Assembly (NCBI GenBank): GCA_964451365.1
Contig: CAYVIB010000020.1
Coordinates: 1 to 64,000, forward strand
DNA: 64,000 bases
From: CAYVIB01 sp964451365
Lineage (GTDB): Bacteria > Pseudomonadota > Gammaproteobacteria > Pseudomonadales > Cellvibrionaceae
Direction: 5' to 3'
Position 1 is the first letter of the stretch. Each line of letters begins with the position of its first letter. A model generated the notes under the pieces. That model made no database searches, was not told the DNA's origin, and was given only the letters and a program-made list of their open reading frames with translations. The position numbers and the translations under genes are program-made. This document shows positions 51,623 to 60,492 of the stretch, one piece after another.

Positions 51623-52789
51623 TCAGAGGAGAATTTCGTCGCCGGCACTGACGCCATCGCTGATAATAACCGTTCCCGGCTGGCGGCCCGCCAACGTCAC
51701 CGCCCGCCGCTGTGTGCCCAGGACGCTGTTTACTCGCACATACGTTTTGTCGTTTTCGTAAATCACCGCGCTGGCTGGCAAACTTATGGCCTTTTTCAAC
51801 TCGCGGTCGATAATTTCCAGCCTGGCCGCCATGCCCGGCCGCATCACTTCAATATCCGGGTCAAGAATTTTAATAACGGCATCGAACACCATGCTGGGCT
51901 CCTCCCGCGACTTAACGCGCACGATCTGCCCCAGGGAAGCGACTTCGCCGGTAAAGGTTCTCTCCGGAATCGCATCGATAACAATTTTCACCGGTTGACC
52001 CAAACGAACCCGGCTGATCACTTGTTCGGGGATGGTGGTTTCGATAATCATGGTTTCCAGGTTGGGTAGTTCCACCACTTTCTGAATCAGCGATACCTGA
52101 TCACCCTCCGCGGGTTTTTCTCCGTCATTGTTGGGAACATAAACGACGATGCCGCCCTTGGGTGCCTTGACTTCCATATCCTGGATGGCCTCTTCCATCT
52201 CCGTCACTTCCGCCTGCAACCTTTTAATTTCCGCCTCGGTAATTTCCATATCCACCTTCGCCTGCGCCCGCTGGTTCGCATTGCGGAACTCGCCAAATTC
52301 CAATGCCTTGCGGGCAATTTGATAATCTATCTTGAGTTTCTTTACCTCAATTTTCGTCATCAGGTTATCGGTGTACCTGGCCTTGAGCTCAGCCTTTTCC
52401 ATCTCCATTTTTGTCTCGGCCAGATCGAGTTTCAGCGATTCAAGATTCTGTTCGCTGTTCAGCGCATCACTTTGCAGCTTTTTCTTTTCCGCTTCCAGGC
52501 TGTTGCGCAAATCGCGCAAACGGGCGATCTGTTCCTGGCTGTCAAAGGCCATGACTTTCTGGCCTTTGTTGACCCAGGTACCCTCTTCGATCAGATACGA
52601 TAATTTATGCCGCCAGGTATTTTTAATAACCGGCGGCCCCAGCTTCAAGGTTTGTGATGAAGTCAGTTCACCCGTGGATTTTATGCTGAGGCTGATGTTT
52701 TCCTCTTTGGCCACTATCGAGATCCGGGAATTGTCCGAACAGCCCTGGATAAAAATGAGTGTAACGGACAAAAACAACAGTATCCTCAT
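51623..52789 (-). CDS. Periplasmic adaptor (HlyD/MFP family) lipoprotein, second of three
   Basis: A 388-residue adaptor with a short lipoprotein signal (TLIFIQGC). A long predicted coiled-coil hairpin (~85-205, rich in Glu, Lys and Leu) is flanked by lipoyl halves (VNKGQKVMAFDS and VKAPKGGIVVYVPNNDG), then a beta-barrel domain (GQPVKIVIDAIPERTFTGEV). Its start overlaps the stop of the first adaptor by four bases (ATGA). It is clearly diverged from the adaptors on both sides, so this is not a recent tandem duplication. Confidence 0.87.
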   Translation of the reverse strand: MRILLFLSVTLIFIQGCSDNSRISIVAKEENISLSIKSTGELTSSQTLKLGPPVIKNTWRHKLSYLIEEGTWVNKGQKVMAFDSQEQIARLRDLRNSLEAEKKKLQSDALNSEQNLESLKLDLAETKMEMEKAELKARYTDNLMTKIEVKKLKIDYQIARKALEFGEFRNANQRAQAKVDMEITEAEIKRLQAEVTEMEEAIQDMEVKAPKGGIVVYVPNNDGEKPAEGDQVSLIQKVVELPNLETMIIETTIPEQVISRVRLGQPVKIVIDAIPERTFTGEVASLGQIVRVKSREEPSMVFDAVIKILDPDIEVMRPGMAARLEIIDRELKKAISLPASAVIYENDKTYVRVNSVLGTQRRAVTLAGRQPGTVIISDGVSAGDEILL

Positions 52790-53733
52790 GTCCCGTCCCC
52801 GACTTCCACCAACACGCTCATTCCCGGAATCAAACCGTGATCCTGTGACTGGTCAAACTCGATATCCACGTCAATATAGGACGCACTCCCCCAGTATTCC
52901 TTTTTTTCCGCCTGGTTTCCGACGCGAACAATCCTGCCCGGAAGTGTTAATTCAGGCTTGGCATCAAAGCTCAGGCGGATACTGTCATCCATGCCTATCC
53001 TGGCCACATCGACTTCATTCAGCCAGGCTTTTACATGCAGGTCTTCCGTGGAGGGAATTTCAAGAACACTGAAACCGCGTTGCACCATATCCCCGGCCCG
53101 TATTTTCGCGCGGGTCCAAGGGTGCATCACATACATGGCCGTACCGTCCCGGTCGGCCTTCTGGGTCATACTGTCCAGCATCAGCTGCACGCGTTTTAAT
53201 TCGTTTTTGGCGCTCGCCACTTCCAATTCACTGCGCTTTTTTTCATTCCGCACATCCTTTTTCTTCACTTCCAAAGCCTTGGCCGCTTCGGCTTTTTCCC
53301 GCAGGGCGCGCTTTAGGGCCAGTTGATGGTTGGCGTATTGGAATTGGCTGATAACGTTTTCGGGGATACTCGCATCCAACCGGGCCTTATCAAGCTCAAA
53401 CAACGCGACGTCGTAGCGATGCTCGGTTTCCTTTAGCGCCAGATCCTGGACCAGCACATTTCTTTTGGCTTCCGCGGTGACGCGCCGTAAGGTGGACTCC
53501 AGCTGTTCGATATTGGCTGCCAGGCTGGAAGTATCGTAAACAACCACCGTATCTCCCTTGTTAACTTTTTCGCCCTCCTCGACCATCCACTCTATCTGCA
53601 TCTGCCAGTGGTCCGCCTTGGGCGTCACAAACACCTGCGAGCTCTTGGCTTCAACAGTGCCGCTCAACAAAAGTTGAGCGTGACTACCGGCGCTAACGCT
53701 AACCAGCAACAGCGCGATCAGATTTCTGAACAT
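52786..53733 (-). CDS. Periplasmic adaptor (HlyD/MFP family), first of three
   Basis: A 315-residue adaptor with a Sec signal peptide (LIALLLVSVSAGSHAQ) and no lipobox, unlike the two that follow. A lipoyl half (VEEGEKVNKGDTVVVYD), a helical hairpin (~75-185) and a short beta-barrel (MDDSIRLSFDAKPELTLPGRIV) are seen. The C-terminal membrane-proximal domain is missing or very short. It overlaps the end of the ATPase gene by 35 bases, so the two are translated together. Confidence 0.87.
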   Translation of the reverse strand: MFRNLIALLLVSVSAGSHAQLLLSGTVEAKSSQVFVTPKADHWQMQIEWMVEEGEKVNKGDTVVVYDTSSLAANIEQLESTLRRVTAEAKRNVLVQDLALKETEHRYDVALFELDKARLDASIPENVISQFQYANHQLALKRALREKAEAAKALEVKKKDVRNEKKRSELEVASAKNELKRVQLMLDSMTQKADRDGTAMYVMHPWTRAKIRAGDMVQRGFSVLEIPSTEDLHVKAWLNEVDVARIGMDDSIRLSFDAKPELTLPGRIVRVGNQAEKKEYWGSASYIDVDIEFDQSQDHGLIPGMSVLVEVGDGT

Positions 53734-54400
53734 GATGGATTTTCTCTATTTTTCCGTCGCGCATATGAATTACTTTCTGCGCGTATTCGGCAATTTCCGC
53801 CTCGTGGGTAACCAGAATAATCGTTTGCCCGCCCCGGTGGAGCTCGGTAAACAATTCCATAATTTCAACCGAGGTTTTACTGTCGAGGGCGCCGGTGGGC
53901 TCATCGGCAAAAATGATTTTTGGATTGTTTACCAGCGCCCGGGCAATGGCGACGCGCTGGCGTTGCCCACCGGACAGTTGATTCGGCAGATGCATTAAAC
54001 GAGCGCCGAGGCCAACCCGCTCCAACATTTTTTTTGCCCGTCCCCGCGCCTCTTCCTTCGGAACATCGCTGTAGCGCAAGGGCAGCATCACGTTCCGCAC
54101 ACAATCGAGGCGAGGCTGCAGATGAAAACTTTGGAATACAAAGCCAATATCGCGGTTGCGCACGCCGGCAAGTTCATCATCGTTCATTTTGCTGACTTCC
54201 CTGCCGGCAAGTTTATAGCTGCCGCTGGTGGGCTGATCGAGACAACCGAGAATATTCATCAACGTTGACTTGCCGGAGCCGGACGGCCCCATAATGGCAA
54301 CAAACTCATTTTCCCCAATTTCCAGCGAGAGATCGGAAACGGCAACCACTTCGGTGTCGCCCGAGGAGTAGGTTTTTCTCAAATGATTTAACTGCAGCAT
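53699..54400 (-). CDS. MacB/LolD-type ABC transporter ATPase
   Basis: A 233-residue nucleotide-binding subunit. Walker A is GPSGSGKST (~38-46), the Q-loop FVFQSFHLQPRLD, the signature LSGGQRQRVA, Walker B IIFADEPTGALD and the H-loop LVTHE. The LolD/MacB-like subgroup pairs with FtsX-type permeases. It is the first gene of the exporter operon; the 240 bases upstream hold no gene and should contain the promoter. Confidence 0.93.
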   Translation of the reverse strand: MLQLNHLRKTYSSGDTEVVAVSDLSLEIGENEFVAIMGPSGSGKSTLMNILGCLDQPTSGSYKLAGREVSKMNDDELAGVRNRDIGFVFQSFHLQPRLDCVRNVMLPLRYSDVPKEEARGRAKKMLERVGLGARLMHLPNQLSGGQRQRVAIARALVNNPKIIFADEPTGALDSKTSVEIMELFTELHRGGQTIILVTHEAEIAEYAQKVIHMRDGKIEKIHHVQKSDRAVAG

Positions 54401-54591
54401 GGTAACACTATATTACCTTGATCCAGGTCGACAAAGCGTCAGCGACCCGCAAGCGGAACGAAATTATCGGACAGAACATTATTGTTACTTTTTCTGGGAG
54501 CTGTAAATTCAATGGTTCAAAGCATCTTCTGACACGGGCAGGCACCGATTGTTTTCATAAAATGTGGTGCCGCGGGCTGTGTTGTCAATAA

Positions 54592-54621
54592 AAAAAGCCG
54601 GCTCACTACAACCGGCTTTTT
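54592..54621. terminator. Intrinsic terminator downstream of cysB
   Basis: AAAAAGCCGG and CCGGCTTTTT form a 10-bp stem with a 10-base loop; A and T tracts allow function in both directions. It lies 22 bases past the cysB stop and separates cysB from the exporter operon on the same strand. Confidence 0.85.
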
Positions 54622-54642
54622 CGTCACTGCACGATAAAAAAC

Positions 54643-55617
54643 TTAATAATCAGGCAGCTCTATTTTGGAAAACAATTCATCGAGTTCAACCTTGGAATGC
54701 CGATTAAACGCTTCGTTCACCAGGTCTTTTGTCAGATGCGGCGCAAATTGCTCGATAAATTCATACATAAACCCGCGCAGGAAGGTACCGCGACGAAAAC
54801 CGATTTTTGTGGTACTGGCGCGGAACAGGTGACTCGCGTCCAGCGCCACCAGGTCGCTGTCCTCTTCCTCGTCGTAGGCCATTTTAGCCACGATACCAAT
54901 ACCCAGCCCCAACCGCACATAGGTTTTGATGACGTCGGCGTCGGCGGCGGTAAAAACCACCTTGGGCGCGAGACCATGCTCCATAAAGGCTTCATCCAGC
55001 TTGGAGCGACCGGTAAAGCCGAACACGTAAGTCACGATAGGGTATTTCGCCACCTCTTCCAGGCTGAGCATCGACAACTGGCAGAGCGGATGGCTCTTGG
55101 GTACCAGAATGCAGCGATTCCAGCGGTAACACGGCAGCATGATCAGGTCACTGAACAACTCCATCGCCTCTGTGGCAATGGCGAAATCCACCGAGCCGTC
55201 CGCCGCCATTTCGGAAATCTGCATCGGCGTGCCCTGGTGCATATGCAGGGAAACGTCCGGGTATTTCTCGATAAACCCCCGAATCACCCCCGGCAGTGCG
55301 TAGCGTGCCTGGGTGTGGGTGGTGGCAATCGAAAGGCTACCTTTTTTCTCGTTGCTGAATTCCTGCGCGACCTGCTTGATACTCTCGACTTTTCGAAGTA
55401 TCTCACCGGCGGTTCGCAGAATGGCTTCACCCGCTGGAGTAATACGGGTGAGGTGTTTTCCGCTACGGGAAAATATTTCCACCCCCAACTCGTCTTCAAG
55501 CAGTCGAATCTGCTTGCTGATACCCGGCTGGGAGGTGTACAGGCTTTGGGCCGTGGCCGACACGTTAAGTTCGTGGTGGGCAACTTCCCAAATATAACGC
55601 AACTGCTGCAGTTTCAT
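54643..55617 (-). CDS. cysB: LysR-type regulator CysB
   Basis: Master activator of the cysteine regulon, responding to O-acetylserine/N-acetylserine and sulfate supply. The 324-residue product is typical. The N-terminal winged helix (MKLQQLRYIWEVAHHELNVS, LYTSQPGISKQIRLLEDELG) and the CysB-type effector domain (TTHTQARYALPGVIRGF, HQGTPMQISEMAADGSVDFAIATE) are both recognisable. In Pseudomonas cysB is next to cysH; here the exporter operon lies between them. It is divergent from the TauE/SafE gene. Confidence 0.96.
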   Translation of the reverse strand: MKLQQLRYIWEVAHHELNVSATAQSLYTSQPGISKQIRLLEDELGVEIFSRSGKHLTRITPAGEAILRTAGEILRKVESIKQVAQEFSNEKKGSLSIATTHTQARYALPGVIRGFIEKYPDVSLHMHQGTPMQISEMAADGSVDFAIATEAMELFSDLIMLPCYRWNRCILVPKSHPLCQLSMLSLEEVAKYPIVTYVFGFTGRSKLDEAFMEHGLAPKVVFTAADADVIKTYVRLGLGIGIVAKMAYDEEEDSDLVALDASHLFRASTTKIGFRRGTFLRGFMYEFIEQFAPHLTKDLVNEAFNRHSKVELDELFSKIELPDY

Positions 55618-55713
55618 ATTCCCTCCACTTGGCGGCAGTCGAAACCCTTATAGAACTATCTGAAGGTCAAAAAGCGGCCATTCAGGGTGTTTCATTATAA
55701 AAATATAAGAAAA

Positions 55714-55730
55714 TATTCTTTTGAAGAATA
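55714..55730. promoter_or_regulatory. Candidate LysR-type (CysB) binding site
   Basis: TATTCTT-TTG-AAGAATA is a perfect interrupted palindrome in the AT-rich 173-base gap between cysB and the TauE/SafE gene. Spacing and AT-richness fit a LysR-type site; assignment to CysB is by position only. Confidence 0.45.
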
Positions 55731-55790
55731 GTTATAAATAATTATATTTGCCAGTCAATTTTGTAATTTAGCAGCAGGAAAGCGCTTCTT

Positions 55791-56573
55791 ATGGATTTGA
55801 TCTTCTATATCTTCGCCGGAGCGGCCGTGGGGCTTGCGGTTGGCCTGACCGGCGTGGGCGGTGGATCGCTGATGACCCCACTGCTGATTCTGTGGGGCGT
55901 GCCGGAAAAAGTCGCCATCGGCACAGACCTTCTGTACGCAGCCGCCACTAAAAGTGGGGCCATGTACTCCCATCATCGGCAAAAAAATGTGAACTGGAGG
56001 CTGGTCACCACCCTGGCCGCCGGTAGCATTCCCGCGTCCCTGGCCACCAGTTATGTAATTAAGCACTACCTCAACGGCGACCGCGATTACAGTGCCCTGC
56101 TGACCCACAGCCTGGGCTTTATGCTTATCGCCACCGCCTTCGTTATTCTTTTCAAAAGCTGGATCCGCCGGGAGGCCGAAGCCGATGACCTGGTAATCAG
56201 TTGGGTTCACCGCCACGCGACCCCGGTGACCTTTATTGCAGGAATCGCGCTGGGCATTCTGGTAACGCTGTCCTCAGTGGGCGCCGGCGCCTTCTGTGCG
56301 GCCCTGCTTCTGATGCTGTACCCGAGGCTGCCGGCGATAAAGGTGGTGGGAACGGATATCACCCACGCGGTGCCGTTGACTCTGGTAGCCGGGCTGGGGC
56401 ATCTATGGAACAGCAACGTGGATTTCCAACTACTGGCTGGCCTGCTGATCGGCTCCCTGCCAGCGGTTCATTTTGCTTCCAAGGCGGCCGCGAAAGTCCC
56501 CAACAGTGTTCTCCAGCCAATATTGGCCTCACTGCTGCTTATTATCGGAACCAAGTTCGCCTTTTTTCAATAG
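55791..56573 (+). CDS. TauE/SafE (TSUP) family membrane permease
   Basis: A 260-residue inner-membrane protein with about 8 hydrophobic segments in two repeats. The first repeat holds GLTGVGGGSLMTPLLI and GTDLLYAAATKSGAMYSHHR; the second holds LSSVGAGAFCAALLLMLYP and VVGTDITHAVPLTLVAG. This family moves sulfite, sulfate, sulfonates or other organic anions. Divergent position from cysB suggests a role in sulfur metabolism. The 3' end overlaps the convergent 5'-nucleotidase gene by 45 bases. Confidence 0.88.
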   Translation: MDLIFYIFAGAAVGLAVGLTGVGGGSLMTPLLILWGVPEKVAIGTDLLYAAATKSGAMYSHHRQKNVNWRLVTTLAAGSIPASLATSYVIKHYLNGDRDYSALLTHSLGFMLIATAFVILFKSWIRREAEADDLVISWVHRHATPVTFIAGIALGILVTLSSVGAGAFCAALLLMLYPRLPAIKVVGTDITHAVPLTLVAGLGHLWNSNVDFQLLAGLLIGSLPAVHFASKAAAKVPNSVLQPILASLLLIIGTKFAFFQ

Positions 56574-57467
56574 ATTCGCCACCCCATGCGGCACATGCCC
56601 GGTGGCCACATGGGTTTTGGCCGATTCGCAGTTCATGGTCTGATCGTCAAAGAAAACGTCCGCACCATAGGCCCGCAGAAACTGACCTTTTTCGAGACCG
56701 CCGAGAAACAACGATTCGTCGATGCGGATATCCCACGCCCGCAGGGTGCGTATAACACGCTCGTGCGCCGGCGCTGAGCGGGCCGTTACCAGCGCGGTAC
56801 GAATCGGGCATTCCCCCTCCTTGAACTCCCTCTGCAGGCCGTGCAGGGCGGCCAAAAAGGATTTGAACGGCCCACCGCTGAGCGGCGTGCGGGCGGAAGC
56901 TTTTTCACTCGCCGTAAACGCAGCCAGGCCGTCCTGTTTGAAAACCTGTTCGGCCTCGTCGGAAAAAATCACCGCATCGCCGTCAAAGGCGAACCGCAAC
57001 TGGTCGGATTGCTTTTTATCCCGGTTGGAAGCCAGCAAAGTCGCCGCGGCAATCCCGTTTTCCAACGCATTGCGCACATCTTCGGCATCGGTCGATAAAA
57101 ACAAATGGCTGTTAAAAGGGGCGATGTAACGATAGGGACTTTCACCACCGGTAAAAGCGGCACGGGTGATATTCAAGCCGTAGTGGTTGATGGAATTAAA
57201 TACCCGCAGCCCCGTATCGGCGCTGTTGCGGGACAACAATATAACCTCAACTCTTGGTTCGCCGCCGAGTACCTTGTTGATGCGCAGAAGCTTTTCAACC
57301 ATGGGAAAAGCATCACCTGGCTGAAGCGGATCATCTTCATGTTCGATCTGGTATTTCGAGTAAGCCTCAAGCCCTTCCGATTCATAAACATGATGACTTT
57401 CATCGAGATTAAAAAGGGCTCGCGAAGAAATTGCGATAACCAGTTTTGCTCCAAAATTTGTGGGCAT
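56529..57467 (-). CDS. Cytosolic 5'-nucleotidase (PF06189-type)
   Basis: A 312-residue protein resembling bacterial cytosolic 5'-nucleotidases. It has the N-terminal LVIAISSRALFNLDESHHVYE block with the Asp that replaces the classical HAD motif, EVILLSRNSADTGLRVFNSI, RFAFDGDAVIFSDEAEQVF, and C-terminal FLGGLEKGQFLRAYGADVFFDDQ. It likely dephosphorylates nucleoside monophosphates. The ATG at 57467 has a GGTAAAG element upstream; a GTG at 57485 has none. Its last codons overlap the convergent TauE/SafE gene. Confidence 0.87.
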   Translation of the reverse strand: MPTNFGAKLVIAISSRALFNLDESHHVYESEGLEAYSKYQIEHEDDPLQPGDAFPMVEKLLRINKVLGGEPRVEVILLSRNSADTGLRVFNSINHYGLNITRAAFTGGESPYRYIAPFNSHLFLSTDAEDVRNALENGIAAATLLASNRDKKQSDQLRFAFDGDAVIFSDEAEQVFKQDGLAAFTASEKASARTPLSGGPFKSFLAALHGLQREFKEGECPIRTALVTARSAPAHERVIRTLRAWDIRIDESLFLGGLEKGQFLRAYGADVFFDDQTMNCESAKTHVATGHVPHGVANLLKKGELGSDNKQQ

Positions 57468-57497
57468 AGTCTTTACCGAAACCACGTTTTAAAAAAA

Positions 57498-58847
57498 TTA
57501 ACGGCGGCTGTAATACTCTTTGGTGAGCTTAGCTATCACTCCGGATAACAACAGCAATGCGATCAGGTTCGGGATAGCCATCAGGCCATTCATAATATCC
57601 GCAATCAGCCACAGCACATTCAGGTCCAGGTCTGGATTGACGCTCGGCAAAATACCCAAAGGTATCGCCAATACCCAGACAACCCGGAAAGGAATCACCA
57701 CGCGCTCTTTAAGCAGATATTCCGCGCAACGTTCGCTATAAAAGCTCCACCCCAGGATGGTGGTGAAAGCAAAAAACACCAGCGACAACGAAACGATAAT
57801 ATGCCCATACGGCAACACGCTATCAAATGCCGCCTGTGTCATTTTCGCGGCCTGCGCTTCGCCCGTCCAGGCACCGGTAATGACAATGGCGAGGCCGGTA
57901 ATGGAGCAGATAACCAGCGTGTCTATCAAAGTTCCCAGCATCGCAACCGTGCCCTGCCGTACCGGACTGTCGGTAGCGGCTGACGCATGTGCGATTGGCG
58001 CGCTGCCCAGCCCCGCTTCATTGGAAAAAACACCGCGCGCAACACCGTACTGAATTGCCATGGCAACCGCCGCACCGGCGAAACCGCCCTGGGCTGCAAC
58101 CGGCGTAAAGGCACTTTCAACCACCAGTGCAAACGCGCCAGGTATCGCTGTAACGTTGGCCAGTAATATCACCAACCCCGCCGCAACGTACGCCAACGCC
58201 ATAAAGGGAACAACTTTCCTGGCCACGGAGGCAAGCCGCTTGATTCCCCCGAGCAGTACGAGCCCCACACAGACCATCAAAATGACCGCGGTGACGATAT
58301 GGTTCAGCCCGAACGATTCTTCCAGTGCTTCCGCCACCGAATTTACCTGGACAGTATTGCCAATCCCAAAACCGGCAAAAGTGCCGAAAAAAGCGAAAAG
58401 CACGGCCAGCCACCGCCAGTTTTGGCCCAAACCATTCCTGATGTAATACATCGGACCACCCACGTACAGGCCATTGGCATTTTTCTCCCGAAAATGAACC
58501 GCGCATACCGCCTCGCCGTATTTTGTTGCCATCCCGATCAAAGCGGTCATCCACATCCAGAACAAGGCGCCGGGGCCTCCCATGCCGATGGCTGTCGCCA
58601 CGCCGGCTATATTTCCGGTACCGATGGTGGCGGAAAGCGAGAGCATCAACGCGCTGAACGGGGCGATGGTTCCCTCCCCCACGTTACGCCTGCCGATAAA
58701 CAACTGCTGGAACGCGTAGGGAATTTTTCGCAACGAAATAGCGCGAATCCGGATAGTGAGCAACAGGCCCACGCCCAGGATCAACACCAGCATATATGGG
58801 CCCCAAACGATCCCATCCACTGTTTTAATCACTTCCACAAATGTCAT
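57498..58847 (-). CDS. Alanine/glycine:cation symporter family (AGCS) transporter
   Basis: A 449-residue sodium-coupled amino acid transporter with about 11 hydrophobic segments. Signatures are ALMLSLSATIGTGNIAGVATAIGMGGPGALFWMW, VGGPMYYIRNGLG, GVARGVFSNEAGLGSAPIAHA and FFAFTTILGWSFYSERCAEYL. It lies 27 bases downstream of the PLP-dependent enzyme gene on the same strand. It may therefore import that enzyme's substrate, for example a cysteine-like or small neutral amino acid. Confidence 0.93.
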   Translation of the reverse strand: MTFVEVIKTVDGIVWGPYMLVLILGVGLLLTIRIRAISLRKIPYAFQQLFIGRRNVGEGTIAPFSALMLSLSATIGTGNIAGVATAIGMGGPGALFWMWMTALIGMATKYGEAVCAVHFREKNANGLYVGGPMYYIRNGLGQNWRWLAVLFAFFGTFAGFGIGNTVQVNSVAEALEESFGLNHIVTAVILMVCVGLVLLGGIKRLASVARKVVPFMALAYVAAGLVILLANVTAIPGAFALVVESAFTPVAAQGGFAGAAVAMAIQYGVARGVFSNEAGLGSAPIAHASAATDSPVRQGTVAMLGTLIDTLVICSITGLAIVITGAWTGEAQAAKMTQAAFDSVLPYGHIIVSLSLVFFAFTTILGWSFYSERCAEYLLKERVVIPFRVVWVLAIPLGILPSVNPDLDLNVLWLIADIMNGLMAIPNLIALLLLSGVIAKLTKEYYSRR

Positions 58848-58874
58848 ACCTAAAGCGCCGCTAAATTGTTATTG

Positions 58875-59894
58875 TTAATTCGCCAAGTCGAAAAATTCCT
58901 GCCGATAGGGAAACAAACCAAATGTTCCGCCGGTGTGAACAAAAACAATATCTTTCGAATTGCTCAACGCACCTGATCGTATCTCTGAAATCAAACCATG
59001 AAAGGCCTTGCCGGTATAAACCGGGTCGAGCACGACCCCTTCTGTTTCAGCCAGCAGCTTTATTGTTTTATAAACTTCGGGATAACCCTGGGCATATCCG
59101 GGCCCAATATATTTATCGTTGGTATTGATTGAAAGGTTTTCCCTGATCTTCGTCAGATCGTCCACACTTGAAGGATATTTTTCCTCCCAATGTTCGATAT
59201 CCGCGTACGCCTTGTCGAAAAAATATTTTTCCGAGTCACAAACAGCCACACCCAAAACGCGGGTGGAACCTCCCTGCATCGCAAACCCCAGGCTCAACCC
59301 CGCCTGGGTACCACCGGAGCCGGTGGCGCAAACCACCCAGGCCGGATCAATATTGTTCGATTTAAAATCGTCAGCCAGTTCAAAGCTGGCCCGGATATAA
59401 CCCCACAAGCCAATCGCGTCACTCGCTCCCGTCGGAATCAGATGAGAACGGCGGCCTCGTTCGCGATAGTGGTTTTCCCAATATGCGAACAAGTCTGACT
59501 GCCGGGAGACGTATTCATGGGGTTTATAAACCGAGACTTCCGCGCCCGCCAGGTGATCGAGCAACAGGTTGCCATCCCACTCCCGCACCTTCGGATCACC
59601 CCGCAGAATCAAATGCACCTTTAAATCCAGTTGTGCCCCCACCAAGGCAGTAGCGCGGCAATGGTTTGACTGCAGTCCGCCACAGGTAATCAGGGTATCG
59701 GCGTGATTCGCGAGGGCCTCGGCAACGACGAATTCCAGTTTGCGCAACTTGTTGCCGCTGAGTGCCGATCCGGTGAGATCATCACACTTGAGCCAGATTC
59801 TTGGCCCACCAAACTTTTCAGAAATACGGTCGAGCGGCCGCAACGGTGTCGGTAGCCGGGCAAGACTGAGTCGGGATGGATATCGCGGTAACAT
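58875..59894 (-). CDS. PLP-dependent D-cysteine desulfhydrase / L-cysteate sulfo-lyase / ACC deaminase family
   Basis: A 339-residue beta-family PLP enzyme. The PLP lysine is Lys49 in SGNKLRKLEF, the GGLQSNHCRATA loop follows, and CATGSGGTQAGLSLG binds the cofactor phosphate. The family covers D-cysteine desulfhydrase (DcyD), L-cysteate sulfo-lyase (CuyA) and ACC deaminase, which cannot be told apart by eye. Sulfur-related neighbours (cysB, TauE/SafE) favour one of the first two. It is paired with the AGCS transporter. Confidence 0.85.
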   Translation of the reverse strand: MLPRYPSRLSLARLPTPLRPLDRISEKFGGPRIWLKCDDLTGSALSGNKLRKLEFVVAEALANHADTLITCGGLQSNHCRATALVGAQLDLKVHLILRGDPKVREWDGNLLLDHLAGAEVSVYKPHEYVSRQSDLFAYWENHYRERGRRSHLIPTGASDAIGLWGYIRASFELADDFKSNNIDPAWVVCATGSGGTQAGLSLGFAMQGGSTRVLGVAVCDSEKYFFDKAYADIEHWEEKYPSSVDDLTKIRENLSINTNDKYIGPGYAQGYPEVYKTIKLLAETEGVVLDPVYTGKAFHGLISEIRSGALSNSKDIVFVHTGGTFGLFPYRQEFFDLAN

Positions 59895-59973
59895 GGCCGC
59901 ACGTTACCGCGAAAGGATTGACAGGTAAAGTGCCGAAGCGCGCATTACCCGGTTGCTAATCTGACGGAACAGG

Positions 59974-60309
59974 CTACAGCGATTTAATTGTGCCTTTGGG
60001 CAGCACAGCGTGTACTGCCACTTTTTGGAACTTGAGCTCCACGTTATTGGCCGCTTTGACGGTAATATAGTGCTCGTCAACATCCGTGATTTTACCCAGC
60101 ATGCCGCTGGTCAAAACAATCTCATCGCCCTTGCTAAGGCTCTCCGTCAGCTGCTGATGCTCCTTTTGTCGTTTTCGTTGCGGCCGAATAATGACAAAGT
60201 ACATAAACAGAAACAAACCGCCCAAAAGCAGGAAGTTAATCAAACCCGCATTTTGCGCGGCGCCGGGTGCGGCTGTCTGCGCAACGGCTTCCGGAACAAA
60301 AAATCCCAT
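59974..60309 (-). CDS. yajC: Sec translocon accessory protein YajC
   Basis: A 111-residue single-span inner-membrane protein. A short periplasmic N-terminus precedes the membrane segment (LINFLLLGGLFLFMYFVIIRPQ), the basic RPQRKRQKEHQ motif and a small cytoplasmic domain (GDEIVLTSGMLGKITDVDEHYITVK). ATG 60309 has GAGGA upstream; an upstream TTG at 60324 is unlikely. Unusually, neither tgt (normally upstream) nor secD/secF (normally downstream) is present around it. Confidence 0.94.
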   Translation of the reverse strand: MGFFVPEAVAQTAAPGAAQNAGLINFLLLGGLFLFMYFVIIRPQRKRQKEHQQLTESLSKGDEIVLTSGMLGKITDVDEHYITVKAANNVELKFQKVAVHAVLPKGTIKSL

Positions 60310-60436
60310 AAGGTCGGTCCTCAATATGTATGTGCTTGAGTAGATTTGGAAAAAAGGCGGGTAACTCTACAAGTTTTGTCGTGAGCCCACAAGTACAAGA
60401 AGGAGGCGAAAACAAGAAATCAGGGGCAATAGGAAT

Positions 60437-60462
60437 CTCCTGGCTTGTTGCCAAGCCAGGAG
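60437..60462. terminator. Strong hairpin between yajC and the AraC-type gene
   Basis: A perfect 11-bp stem (60437-60447 with 60452-60462) and a 4-base loop, 30 bases past the stop of the AraC-type gene. There is no T tract on either side, so it may act as a transcript-end or processing structure and not as a classical terminator. Confidence 0.45.
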
Positions 60463-60492
60463 GTTAAAACTTTAGAACATTCAGGTCACAGC

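Noticed and set aside
54697..55653. Long plus-strand open frame opposite cysB
   Set aside because: It is a shadow frame of the well-conserved cysB gene.
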